Assembly: GCF_034377285.1 (NCBI RefSeq)
Contig: NZ_CP139715.1
Span: 3,580,001 to 3,644,000, forward strand
DNA length: 64,000 nt
From: Thalassobaculum sp. OXR-137
Lineage (GTDB): Bacteria; Pseudomonadota; Alphaproteobacteria; Thalassobaculales; Thalassobaculaceae
Reading direction: 5' to 3'
In this document: positions 36,308 to 44,296 of the stretch, piece after piece
How positions within the stretch are numbered: position 1 is the first letter of the stretch
Layout of the letters: every line of letters begins with the position of its first letter
Translations under genes and position numbers: made by a program
The notes under the pieces: generated by a model
Databases searched by the model: none
What the model saw: only the letters and a program-made list of their open reading frames with translations
What the model was told of the DNA's origin: nothing

Positions 36308-37783
36308 ATGACCGATGAGTCCGTTGGATGGGCGGACCGCACGGTGCAGAAGATCCGGCGGCTCCTGCCTGAGCGCCAGATCATTATTCGCACCGAGGGC
36401 GAGACCAGCTATTTACGCGTGAGCACGGCCCTGCAGGTCGGTGTTATTGCGGTTTGGGTCGGAGTCGCCGGATGGGTCGGATTCGCGACCGTCGGGTTCC
36501 AGAACCAGAAGGACATGATCGCTGAGAAGGCGGATGCGATTTCCCGCTCTCGGCAGGCCTATCGGAAACTGCTCGACCAGGTGTCGGACTACCAGCTCTC
36601 GATCGTCGGCATCACGCGCGACCTGAAGGAGACGGAGGCGCACCTGCGGGGTCTCTTCAGCCAGAACGAAGAGCTGAAGCAGGACCTGAGCTCCACCGAG
36701 GTCGCGCTGCGCAGCTCCGAGGAGGAGCGCAACCGCATCGCCTCGGCGCGCAAGCAGATGAACGACCAGCTCGAGCTGTTCGGCTCCGAGCTGCGGCAGA
36801 TCACCGGCAAGAACAACGCGCTTGAAGCGCATATCGGGACCCTGCGCCAGCATCTGGCGGTGGTCGAGGCCGAGAAGGCGGAGATCGCGGCGGAGCGGGC
36901 GGCCCTGGACGACCGTCTGTGGGGATTGCACAACGAGCTTGAGGCCTCCAACGCCAAGGTCACGCTGCTCGAAAGCAACGTGCGCGCGCTGAAGACCGAC
37001 CTGCGCACCGTGATTCTGGAACGCAGCGCGGTGGCCGTCGACAACGACACCCTGCGCGCCCAGGTCGCCGATCTGGAATCCACCCTGGATACGGAGCGCG
37101 ATGCCCACCGCCGCGAACTGGTGAAGATTTCCGACCGGACCCGCGGGCAGATCGCCAAGGTCGAGGACGTCATCCGCCGCACCGGGCTGAAGCTGGAGAA
37201 GGTGGTGCCGGTGGCCCCGAAGAACGCGACCGGGCAGGGCGGTCCGTTCGAGGCCCTGCTGCCCGACATGACCCTGAGCGACGAGGACGATGCCCTGCGC
37301 GTGGAGCTGGAGCAGCGGCTTGAGCGCTGGGAGCAGGTCGTCGGCTTCTACGCCTCGATGCCGCTATCCAAGCCGTTGACGAAATACACGGTTACCAGCC
37401 CGTTCGGCACGCGGGTCGATCCGATCAACGGCCGGCGCTCGGTGCATAACGGCGTCGACATGGCCGGTCCGTACAAGCAGGAGGTGACCGCAACCGCGCC
37501 GGGTGTGGTGAGCTTCGCCGGCCGGCGCACGGCCTATGGCCGGGTGATCGACATCGACCATGGACATGGACTGGTGACGCGCTACGGACATCTCGCTAAG
37601 ATCAAGGTGAAGGTTGGTCAGAAGGTCGATCTTGGCACGGTCATCGCGCTGCTGGGTTCCAGCGGCCGCAGCACCGGTCCGCACGTGCATTACGAAGTGC
37701 GGTACAACGATAAGCCGATCAACCCGTCCAAGTTCATGAAAGCGGGCACTCATGTTCAGCAGCAAGCAAAAAACGCCAAGTAA
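36308..37783 (+). CDS. M23 family metallopeptidase (LytM domain) with membrane anchor and coiled coil
   Basis: A 491-residue bitopic protein predicted to trim peptidoglycan cross-links or to regulate amidases at the inner membrane. It has a short cytoplasmic tail, one membrane helix around residues 40-60 (LQVGVIAVWVGVAGWVGFATVGF region), a long coiled coil at about residues 75-300, and a C-terminal LytM domain. Zinc ligands are His379 and Asp383 in HNGVDMAG and the second His of HVHYE near residue 461. An M23-bactofilin pair is a known cell-shape module. The gene overlaps bactofilin by 32 bases. GGGGGAGA precedes the ATG at 36308. Confidence 0.92.
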   Translation: MTDESVGWADRTVQKIRRLLPERQIIIRTEGETSYLRVSTALQVGVIAVWVGVAGWVGFATVGFQNQKDMIAEKADAISRSRQAYRKLLDQVSDYQLSIVGITRDLKETEAHLRGLFSQNEELKQDLSSTEVALRSSEEERNRIASARKQMNDQLELFGSELRQITGKNNALEAHIGTLRQHLAVVEAEKAEIAAERAALDDRLWGLHNELEASNAKVTLLESNVRALKTDLRTVILERSAVAVDNDTLRAQVADLESTLDTERDAHRRELVKISDRTRGQIAKVEDVIRRTGLKLEKVVPVAPKNATGQGGPFEALLPDMTLSDEDDALRVELEQRLERWEQVVGFYASMPLSKPLTKYTVTSPFGTRVDPINGRRSVHNGVDMAGPYKQEVTATAPGVVSFAGRRTAYGRVIDIDHGHGLVTRYGHLAKIKVKVGQKVDLGTVIALLGSSGRSTGPHVHYEVRYNDKPINPSKFMKAGTHVQQQAKNAK

Positions 37784-38222
37784 GTCCGACGGTGGCATCG
37801 CCCCGAAGGCTCCGGCGGCGCCGTCGATCATCAGTTCAGATCTGACGATCAACGGCAACCTGACGAGCGAGGGTGACGTTCAGGTCGACGGCACGGTCGA
37901 GGGCGACATCATCTCCAACAAGCTCACCGTGTCCTCCACCGCAACGGTACGCGGCGCCATCGAGGCGGAGACCGTCGTGATCGCCGGCCATGTCACCGGG
38001 CAGATCAAGGCGCGTCACGTGACCCTGGCGAAGACCGCGCGGGTGATCGCCGACGTCATACAGGAACGTCTGTCGATCGAGCCTGGCGCGTTCTTCGAGG
38101 GCAACTGCCGCCACTTCCCGACCGAGTCCGACAAGAAGTCGCTGCCGAAACTCGAACCGGTCAAGCCGGCCGTCGCCAAGCAGGGCAACGGTGCCGCCAT
38201 CCCGGTCGAAGCGACACCCTGA
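37752..38222 (+). CDS. Bactofilin family cytoskeletal protein
   Basis: Bactofilins polymerise without nucleotide into membrane-associated filaments that place cell-wall enzymes. The 156-residue protein has a disordered N-terminus (residues 1-28). The beta-helical DUF583 core follows with regularly spaced strands, for example LTINGNLTSEGDVQVDGTVEGDI and VVIAGHVTGQIKARHVTL, and then a flexible tail. Its start lies inside the 3' end of the M23 peptidase gene, in another frame, so the two are made together. It is followed by a terminator. Confidence 0.93.
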   Translation: MFSSKQKTPSKSDGGIAPKAPAAPSIISSDLTINGNLTSEGDVQVDGTVEGDIISNKLTVSSTATVRGAIEAETVVIAGHVTGQIKARHVTLAKTARVIADVIQERLSIEPGAFFEGNCRHFPTESDKKSLPKLEPVKPAVAKQGNGAAIPVEATP

Positions 38223-38233
38223 CCCGGAACGAG

Positions 38234-38259
38234 AAAGGCCCTGCGAACCGGGGCCTTTT
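38234..38259. terminator. Terminator after bactofilin
   Basis: An 8-base-pair stem AAAGGCCC / GGGCCTTT with a 9-base loop follows the bactofilin stop by 12 bases. The T-run of four on the plus strand fits intrinsic termination. It may also serve the convergent minus-strand gene. Confidence 0.8.
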
Positions 38260-38291
38260 GCTTTCCGAGCGGGCGCGACGGCGCGGTGCCG

Positions 38292-38705
38292 CTATTCCGC
38301 ACCCGGCTGGCTGTAGCCGCTCGAGGTGAGGAAGCGCGGGTTGGACAGACCCAACCGCTCGACCACCTGGGTTTCCAGCACGGCGAAGACCGGCCCCAGC
38401 ATATCCCCGTCATAGGTGCCGCTGCGGATTTCCCGCGCCAGATCGCGCGACAGGGCGGCGATCCGTCCGTCTGCGTAGCCGCCGCTGCGGTAGACGTTGT
38501 CCTGGCCATAGAGTTCCGCATAGGCGTCGAGGGTCCGCCGGGACGCGGCTTCGCCGGTCTCGATCTCCCGGCGTACCGTGGCGATCGCCGCCGCGACCAT
38601 CAGGGCGGCGTATTTCGCGGATCCCTCCAGCGACGGCAGAACATCGTCGCGCAGGGTCTCTTCCGCCGCGGCCAGCAATTCGCCCCTGTTCGGTCGGTCG
38701 CTCAT
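38292..38705 (-). CDS. DUF6285 domain protein
   Basis: A 137-residue, mostly helical cytoplasmic protein: LLAAAEETLRDDVLPSLEGSAKYAALMVAAAIATVRREIE followed by RIAALSRDLAREIRSGTYDG. This is the small partner regularly encoded directly after aminoglycoside-phosphotransferase-like genes linked to acyl-CoA dehydrogenases. Its function is unknown. The ATG overlaps the stop of the phosphotransferase gene by four bases, so the pair is coupled. Confidence 0.78.
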   Translation of the reverse strand: MSDRPNRGELLAAAEETLRDDVLPSLEGSAKYAALMVAAAIATVRREIETGEAASRRTLDAYAELYGQDNVYRSGGYADGRIAALSRDLAREIRSGTYDGDMLGPVFAVLETQVVERLGLSNPRFLTSSGYSQPGAE

Positions 38706-39742
38706 GATAGCCGCTCCAGTGCGCCGGTCTCGATGGCCCGGATCTGGGTCAGGACGTCGAATTCCATTTCCACCGCCTTGCGCCCGGTCAGCGCCAGCTC
38801 CATCGACATCTCCTCGCCGGACAGGTGCCGCTCGCCCTGGTGCAGGGCGATGATCGCCCAGCGCACGGTCGCCAGCACCTCCCAGAACGCGACCTGGTCC
38901 CACTCCAGGGAATGGCCGGCCTCGGCCTCGTAACCCCGGCGGAAATCGACCAGGTCGCCGATGCCCCCCACGATCCGGTCGTCGACGCCGAAGCGCCAGC
39001 AGCGGGCGCAAATCCAGCCCACGTCTTCCATGGGATCGGACCAGCCGGCGAACTCCCAGTCGAGCACCGCCGTCACCGTTGCCCCGTCGGCCATGATGTT
39101 GCCGCAGCGGAAATCGCCATGGCCGAGCACGGTGGCCGCGCTGGCGGGCGCGTTCATCTCGAGCCAGCGGATCGCCCATTCCAGCGCCGGGTAAGCCTCG
39201 GGCAGGGCGTCCAACTGGCTGCGGAACTCGTCCAGGCGCCGGGCGACCGGCGGCCGCGGGTCCTGCGGCAGGAACGCCAGGTCCGGTCGGGGCGGGGTGA
39301 TCGAGTGGATCCGCGCCAGCTCCCGGCCGATCGCCGCGGTCAGGTCCGGGCGGTGCGGGTCCAGTGCCGTGTCGCGGGACAGGGCGCGTGGGTTGGCGGT
39401 GCCGGCAGCCCGGCGCATCAGGTAGAACGGCTTGCCCAGCACCGTACCGGTCTCGTCCAGGGCCAGGGGCTCCGGCACGGTGGCGCCGGCGGCGAAGGCG
39501 GCCTGGAGCAGGGCGAACTCATGGGCGCGGGGATGGCTGACCGAAACGCCGGACGGCGCGTCCGTGCGCAGCACGAGGGCGAGGCGCCCGTCATGGGCGC
39601 CGCCGGTCACCTCGGCATCGAGCTTCCAGTTCTCCTGAATCGCTCCGCCGGACATCTTCGAGGGCGCCGACAGCTCGACACGCGCGGCATCCAGGCGATC
39701 GGACATCCACGCGGACAGGGCGGCGATCTGCTCGGGCGTCAC
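38702..39742 (-). CDS. Phosphotransferase family protein (APH/ACAD10-11 kinase-like)
   Basis: A 346-residue kinase-fold protein. The catalytic loop is HGDFRCGNIMADGATVTAVLDWEFAGWSDPMEDVGW, with the catalytic Asp in HGDFRCGN and the metal-binding Asp in LDWE. The N-terminus has GGAIQENWKLD as the glycine loop. Homologues joined to acyl-CoA dehydrogenases (ACAD10/11 in animals) phosphorylate 4-hydroxyacyl-CoAs, so a role in hydroxy fatty acid breakdown is a reasonable guess rather than antibiotic resistance. It is coupled to the DUF6285 gene. An acyl-CoA dehydrogenase lies 6 kb away, not adjacent. Confidence 0.85.
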   Translation of the reverse strand: MTPEQIAALSAWMSDRLDAARVELSAPSKMSGGAIQENWKLDAEVTGGAHDGRLALVLRTDAPSGVSVSHPRAHEFALLQAAFAAGATVPEPLALDETGTVLGKPFYLMRRAAGTANPRALSRDTALDPHRPDLTAAIGRELARIHSITPPRPDLAFLPQDPRPPVARRLDEFRSQLDALPEAYPALEWAIRWLEMNAPASAATVLGHGDFRCGNIMADGATVTAVLDWEFAGWSDPMEDVGWICARCWRFGVDDRIVGGIGDLVDFRRGYEAEAGHSLEWDQVAFWEVLATVRWAIIALHQGERHLSGEEMSMELALTGRKAVEMEFDVLTQIRAIETGALERLS

Positions 39743-39903
39743 CGGCCGGTGCTCCCGGCCGCCGGGATGGGAAGGAAACGTGCGGAGGCGTCCATCGGGG
39801 CTCGCTCAACAGATGGGTCCTGGGTAGGATGGCGCGCCAACCATAACGGCCTCGCGCGCAAGCGGCTAGGTCACCCAAGATCATGATAAGAAGGAACGAT
39901 GCG

Positions 39904-40260
39904 ATGAGCATTCAGCGCTTTCAGACCGCCAAGCGCATGAGCCAGGTCGTGGTGCATAACGGCACCGCCTATCTGGCCGGCCAGGTCGCCCAGGACAAGC
40001 AGGGCGCCAGCGCGGGCGAGCAGACCAAGAACATCCTCGACCGGATCGACGCGCTGCTGGCCGAGGCCGGCACCGACAAGAGCAAGCTGCTCTCGGCCAC
40101 CATCTGGCTGAACACCATGGACGATTTCGACGCCATGAACGCCGAGTGGGACGCCTGGGTGCCGGAAGGCTGCGCGCCGGCCCGCGCCTGCGTGGAATCT
40201 CCGCGTCTGGCCCGCCCGGTGTTCACCGTCGAGATCGGCGTGATCGCCGCCGTCGATTGA
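39904..40260 (+). CDS. RidA family protein (reactive imine/enamine deaminase)
   Basis: RidA proteins hydrolyse 2-aminoacrylate and other reactive enamines and imines made by PLP enzymes. The 118-residue protein is of the YjgH/Rid-type: MSQVVVHNGTAYLAGQVAQD, then TKNILDRIDALLAEAGTDKSKLLSATIWL, and the C-terminal PARACVESPRLARPVFTVEIGVIA. The arginine of CAPARACVE corresponds to the catalytic carboxylate-binding Arg of RidA. The start at 39904 follows AAGGA; an ATG at 39883 lies upstream of that site. A strong hairpin terminator follows. Confidence 0.9.
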   Translation: MSIQRFQTAKRMSQVVVHNGTAYLAGQVAQDKQGASAGEQTKNILDRIDALLAEAGTDKSKLLSATIWLNTMDDFDAMNAEWDAWVPEGCAPARACVESPRLARPVFTVEIGVIAAVD

Positions 40261-40271
40261 TCTGACGACTG

Positions 40272-40311
40272 CGTCGGAGCGCGGGATCTGCCTGCGCTCC
40301 GACGGCCTTTC
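40272..40311 (+). terminator. Terminator after ridA-like gene
   Basis: A perfect 11-base-pair stem (CGTCGGAGCGC / GCGCTCCGACG, 11-base loop) is followed by GCCTTTCT. It lies between the convergent RidA-like and tyrosine phosphatase genes. Confidence 0.75.
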
Positions 40312-40316
40312 TGCCC

Positions 40317-40859
40317 TCAGGCCCGACGGATGGCCGCCCGGGTGTTGAGCCAGATTTCCTGTCCCGCAGTCTCGATGGCCGCCGGCCGGCTGCGCCTGAC
40401 TTCGGCGATGGCATCGGCCGGAACCATGCCGCCGGCGATCAGCAGCGCGGCGGCGATGGTGCCGCTGCGGCCCTGGCCGCCCCGGCAATGGACAAGCACC
40501 TTCCCGCCCGTCTCAAGCAGGGCCAGCGCGCTCTCGCGGTGGTCGACCCAGCTTGTCTCGAAGGCTTCGTCGGGGCTGCCGTAATCCACGATGGGCGCGC
40601 GCAGGCACGCGATGCCCTCGCGGTCGAACCGGTCGGGCAGGTCCGGCGCGCCGGCGCGTTCCGCCTCTTCGTCCTCGACGAGCGACAGCACCAGTCCGGT
40701 ACCCCAGTCCTTGATCGCCTCGAACTCCTCCGCCGCGCGGGGCAGGGGAGCGATCGCCAGGCGGCCCGGCCACGGACCGCCTGCGATCTCGGCAAGCGCG
40801 TAGGTCAGGAGACCTCGCGGATGAACTTGGTGATTTCCGGCAGGATGTTGGTGCGCCAT
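40317..40859 (-). CDS. Protein-tyrosine/dual-specificity phosphatase
   Basis: A 180-residue cysteine phosphatase. The signature loop HCRGGQGRSGT contains nucleophile Cys125 and Arg131. The general acid is probably an Asp in VDYGSPDEAF. The sequence CLRAPIVDYGSPD is like bacterial cyclin-dependent-kinase-inhibitor-3 or DSP-type proteins. The only start codon I find gives an overlap of 55 bases with phaZ upstream on the same strand, so translation may depend on phaZ. The substrate is unknown. Confidence 0.82.
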   Translation of the reverse strand: MAHQHPAGNHQVHPRGLLTYALAEIAGGPWPGRLAIAPLPRAAEEFEAIKDWGTGLVLSLVEDEEAERAGAPDLPDRFDREGIACLRAPIVDYGSPDEAFETSWVDHRESALALLETGGKVLVHCRGGQGRSGTIAAALLIAGGMVPADAIAEVRRSRPAAIETAGQEIWLNTRAAIRRA

Positions 40860-42022
40860 TTGCGGCCGTTGAAGATGCCGTAATGGCCGACCGCCTTCTC
40901 GATGTGATTGCGGCGCCGGTTCTTCGGGATGCCGGTGGTCAGATCGTGGGCGGCGAGGGTCTGGCCGGGGGCGGAGATGTCGTCCTTCTCGCCCTCGACC
41001 GTCAGCATCGCGGTCTTCTTGATCGCCGCCGGCTCAACGAGCTGGCCGCGCCATTTCATGATGCCGCGCGGAAGCTGGCGCTCCTTGAACACCCGCTCCA
41101 CAGTCTCGAGATAGTATTCCGCCGGGACGTCCATCACCGACAGGTACTCGTCATAGAACCGCTGCTTGGATTCCGCCGAGTCGTCGTCGCCTTCGATCAG
41201 ATGGCGGAACATGGCCATATGGGCGGAGACGTGACGGTCGGGGTTCATGGCGATGAAGGCGCCGACCTGCATGAAGCCCGGATAGACCCGCCGGAAGGCG
41301 CCCGGATAGAACACCGGCACCCGGGTGATGCAGCGGGTCTCGAACCAGCTCATCGGCCGGGCATCGGCCAGTTGGGTGACGATGGTCGGTGCCGCATGCG
41401 GGTCGATCGGGCCGCCCATCAGGGTCATCGAGATCGGCTGGGCCGGATCGTCCATCTGCGCCATTAGCGAGACGGTCGCGAGTACGATCGGGGCCGGCTG
41501 GCAAACGGCGACGATGTGCACATCCGGGCCGAGGTGGCGGATGAACTCCATCAGGAGCGCGATATAGTCGTCCAGATGGAACGAGCCGTCGCTCAACGGA
41601 ATCGAGCGGGCGTCCTTCCAGTCGGTGACATAAACGTCGTGTTCCTTGATCAGCCCCCGCACCGTCCCGCGGAGCAGGGTGGCGTAGTGGCCGGAGACCG
41701 GCGCCACGAGCAGGACCTTGGGATCCTTGCGCTCGGTGTCGCGGAACACGTGGACCAGGTTGCAGAACGGGGTCTCGATCACCGGGTCGAAGCTGACCGG
41801 AACGTCGCCGTCCGGGGTCTCGGCGAAGTCGATTTCCCAGTCCGGCTTGCCCCGGTCCTTGATGACGCCGTCCAGCACTTCCATGCCGGCTTCGAGCGCC
41901 CTGCCAAAGGCCATGTAGGAGAAAGGCGCAAGGGGGTGACCGTTCATGGCCTTGGAGGCCTGGGTCAGAAAACGCATGGGCGCCATGAATGCGCGCTGCG
42001 CTTCGTACATCGAGTAGAGCAA
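40805..42022 (-). CDS. phaZ: Intracellular polyhydroxyalkanoate depolymerase
   Basis: PhaZ degrades stored amorphous PHA/PHB granules. The protein of about 405 residues has an alpha/beta-hydrolase fold with the cysteine nucleophile typical of the R. eutropha PhaZ1 family, in VAVCQPAPIV (about Cys174). It also has HLDDYIALLMEF, MTLMGGPIDP, a lid with SWFETRCITRVP, and the C-terminal VEGEKDDISAPGQT with the Asp and HYGIFNGRKWR with the His. I start it at TTG 42022 (MLYSMYEAQRAF), since family members begin MLYQ-like and GAGGGA precedes it; the frame is open further upstream. A clean palindrome lies 28 bases upstream. Confidence 0.92.
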   Translation of the reverse strand: MLYSMYEAQRAFMAPMRFLTQASKAMNGHPLAPFSYMAFGRALEAGMEVLDGVIKDRGKPDWEIDFAETPDGDVPVSFDPVIETPFCNLVHVFRDTERKDPKVLLVAPVSGHYATLLRGTVRGLIKEHDVYVTDWKDARSIPLSDGSFHLDDYIALLMEFIRHLGPDVHIVAVCQPAPIVLATVSLMAQMDDPAQPISMTLMGGPIDPHAAPTIVTQLADARPMSWFETRCITRVPVFYPGAFRRVYPGFMQVGAFIAMNPDRHVSAHMAMFRHLIEGDDDSAESKQRFYDEYLSVMDVPAEYYLETVERVFKERQLPRGIMKWRGQLVEPAAIKKTAMLTVEGEKDDISAPGQTLAAHDLTTGIPKNRRRNHIEKAVGHYGIFNGRKWRTNILPEITKFIREVS

Positions 42023-42050
42023 GTTGATCCCTCGACTATGGTGTCGGTTA

Positions 42051-42066
42051 TTTCGCAAGTGCGAAA
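42051..42066. promoter_or_regulatory. Palindromic operator candidate upstream of phaZ
   Basis: TTTCGCA-AG-TGCGAAA is a perfect 7-base palindrome with a 2-base centre, 28 bases upstream of the phaZ start codon and in the spacer divergent to the peroxiredoxin-like gene. Size and symmetry fit a homodimeric regulator. The regulator is not identified. Confidence 0.45.
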
Positions 42067-42230
42067 GGGCCGGAAGCTCACTACCAAACGGCCCCCAGCG
42101 CAACCCCTAATATAGCGAAATCCCTTATGGTCTCTTAACGAAAGCGTTTATTGCCGGCGTATCCTCGAACCCGTCCACTGCATTAGGGAGGGATCGATGC
42201 ACGATTCCCCAATCCAGAGAGGGTCATGGA

Positions 42231-42746
42231 ATGAGCGAGAAACTTCCGGCCGGCAGCGATCTGCCTGAGGTGCGGCTGCCGGCCGTCGGCGGCGGCGAGA
42301 CGGTCCTGGGCGGCAAACGCGAGGGCTGGCAGGCGATCTTTGTCTATCGCGGCCTGCATTGTCCGATCTGCAAGGCCTATCTCGGCAAGGTCGAGGCCAA
42401 ACTGGCGGAGTTCGCCGAGCTCGGCGCCGAGGTGGTGGCGGTCTCCGGCGACCCGAAGGAGAAGGCCGAGGCCTTCGCCAAGGAGGTCGGGCTGACCATG
42501 CCGGTCGGCTACGACCTCAGCGTGGCGCAGATGCGCGAACTCGGCCTCTATATCTCCTCCCCGCGCAGCGATGCGGAGACTGATCGGCCGTTTCCGGAGC
42601 CGGCCCTGTTCGTCACCACGCCGGAGGGCAAGCTGCAGATCGTTGAGATCGCCAACGCCCCCTTCGTGCGGCCTGAACTCGACTGGGTGGTGCGCGGCCT
42701 GAAGCTCGGCAAGGACGGCTATCCGATCCGCGGCACCATGGAGTGA
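42231..42746 (+). CDS. Peroxiredoxin-like AhpC/TSA family protein
   Basis: A 171-residue thioredoxin-fold protein. The active-site region reads FVYRGLHCPICKAYLGKVE with Cys44 and Cys47, then LGAEVVAVSGDPKEKAEAFAKEVGLTMPVGYDL. The CPIC pair replaces the peroxiredoxin PxxxTxxC, placing it in the AhpC/TSA-like redoxin group whose members may be peroxidases or disulfide reductases. The C-terminus ALFVTTPEGKLQIVEIANAPFVRPELD is conserved. It is monocistronic, with its own terminator, and divergent from phaZ. Confidence 0.87.
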   Translation: MSEKLPAGSDLPEVRLPAVGGGETVLGGKREGWQAIFVYRGLHCPICKAYLGKVEAKLAEFAELGAEVVAVSGDPKEKAEAFAKEVGLTMPVGYDLSVAQMRELGLYISSPRSDAETDRPFPEPALFVTTPEGKLQIVEIANAPFVRPELDWVVRGLKLGKDGYPIRGTME

Positions 42747-42807
42747 CGCCCGATCCCCGGCGCGCTGGGACCGCACGCGGTTGAAGTCCGGCGGGACTGA
42801 GGCGAAC

Positions 42808-42841
42808 ATGGGCGGGGCGAGAGTCCCGCCCATTCCTTTTT
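42808..42841 (+). terminator. Rho-independent terminator after peroxiredoxin-like gene
   Basis: A perfect 9-base-pair stem (ATGGGCGGG / CCCGCCCAT, 8-base loop) is followed by TCCTTTTT. It separates this gene from the amidase operon that starts 25 bases later. Confidence 0.88.
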
Positions 42842-42865
42842 GCCGCCCACCTTCCGGAGATCCCC

Positions 42866-44293
42866 ATGGCCGCATTCGCCGAGTACATGACCCATGATGC
42901 CCTCGGCCTGGCGGAACTGATCCGCGAGGGCGAGGTCAGCGCCAGCGACGTGCTGGACTCGGCGCTGGAGCGGGCGGACGCGGTCAACCCGACGATCAAC
43001 GCCATCGTGTCCCGCAACGACGGCGCCGCCCGCGGCCGGGTCGCCGCCGGCCTGCCCGAGGGTCCCCTGGCCGGGGTGCCGTTCCTGCTCAAGGATCTCG
43101 GCGCGATGCAGGCCGGGGTGAGCATGGGCAACGGCTCGCGACTGTGGAAGGACTTCGTCGGGCCGATCGACTTCACCTATACCGAACGGGTGGAGGAAGC
43201 CGGGCTCGTCATTTTCGGGCGCACCAACACGCCGGAGCTCGGCATCTCCTGGACCACCGAGCCGGTGGCGAACGGTCCAACCCGCAATCCCTGGAACCTC
43301 GACCATTCCGCCGGCGGGTCCTCCGGCGGGGCCGCGGCGGCGGTGGCGGCGGGCATCGTGCCCGTGGCCCATGCGACCGACGGCGGCGGTTCGATCCGCA
43401 TTCCGGCGGCCAACTGCGGTCTGTTCGGCCTGAAGCCGACCCGGGCGCGCAACCCGGCCGGTCCGGTGGTGGGCGAGGGCTGGTCAGGTTTGGCGACCGG
43501 TCATGTGGTCAGCCGCAGCGTGCGCGACAGCGCCGCCCTGCTCGACGCCACCCAGGGGCCGGCGCCGGGCGATCCCTATGCCGCTCCAGCTCCCGAAGGT
43601 CCGTATCTGGCGGAGGTCGGTCGCGACCCGGGCAAGCTGCGGGTCGCCCTGCACCTGACCGGCCTGGACGGCACGCCGCTGCACCCGGAGAACAAGGCCG
43701 CCGCCGAGGCCGCGGCCAAGCTGTTCGCCGATCTCGGCCACGAGGTGGAGGAGGCGATGCCGCAGGTCGATACCGACGCCCTGCGGGATGCGCTGACGGT
43801 GATCATCGCCGGCAATCTTTGGGTCGGCATCTCGGCACGCTACAGGCAGCTCGACAGGGACCCGGACGGGGAGGGGCTGGAGAAGGTGACCTGGGCCTGG
43901 GCGAAGCATGGGCGCGAGCGGATGGCCGCCGACTATGCCGCCGCCGTTGCCGCGATCCACAAGGCCGGCCGCCAGCTCGCCGCCTTCTACGAGAGTTACG
44001 ACGTCATGCTGTCGACCGTGCTGCGCAACCCGCCGCGGCCGCTGGGCTTCCTGCGCCAGGACGAGCGCGAGCTGGACGATTTCATCTCGGCACTCGTCGA
44101 CGACATGCCGGTCACCCCGCTGGCCAACATGACCGGGACCCCGGCCATGTCCCTGCCGCTGGCCTGGAGCACGGACGGGCTGCCCATCGGCATCCATATG
44201 GGTGCCGCGTTCGGGCGGGAGGACCTGCTGCTGCGGCTCGCCGCCCAGGTGGAACAGGCGGAACCCTGGGCCGACAAGCGGCCGGAGATCTGA
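42866..44293 (+). CDS. Amidase signature family amidohydrolase (tandem copy 1)
   Basis: A 475-residue amidase-signature enzyme that hydrolyses a carboxamide. The Ser-cisSer-Lys triad is complete: Lys76 in FLLKDLG, cis-Ser153 in AGGSSGG, and nucleophile Ser176 in [21 protein letters not shown]. It is cytoplasmic, with no signal. The next gene encodes a full-length paralogue of exactly the same size, three bases further on. The substrate cannot be read off; the absence of GatB/GatC neighbours argues against the tRNA amidotransferase GatA. Confidence 0.9.
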   Translation: MAAFAEYMTHDALGLAELIREGEVSASDVLDSALERADAVNPTINAIVSRNDGAARGRVAAGLPEGPLAGVPFLLKDLGAMQAGVSMGNGSRLWKDFVGPIDFTYTERVEEAGLVIFGRTNTPELGISWTTEPVANGPTRNPWNLDHSAGGSSGGAAAAVAAGIVPVAHATDGGGSIRIPAANCGLFGLKPTRARNPAGPVVGEGWSGLATGHVVSRSVRDSAALLDATQGPAPGDPYAAPAPEGPYLAEVGRDPGKLRVALHLTGLDGTPLHPENKAAAEAAAKLFADLGHEVEEAMPQVDTDALRDALTVIIAGNLWVGISARYRQLDRDPDGEGLEKVTWAWAKHGRERMAADYAAAVAAIHKAGRQLAAFYESYDVMLSTVLRNPPRPLGFLRQDERELDDFISALVDDMPVTPLANMTGTPAMSLPLAWSTDGLPIGIHMGAAFGREDLLLRLAAQVEQAEPWADKRPEI

Positions 44294-44296
44294 TCC

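Noticed and set aside
38702-39742. Aminoglycoside resistance kinase
   Set aside because: The APH-like fold is present, but coupling to a DUF6285 gene and overall sequence fit the ACAD10/11-type kinases, so resistance is unlikely.
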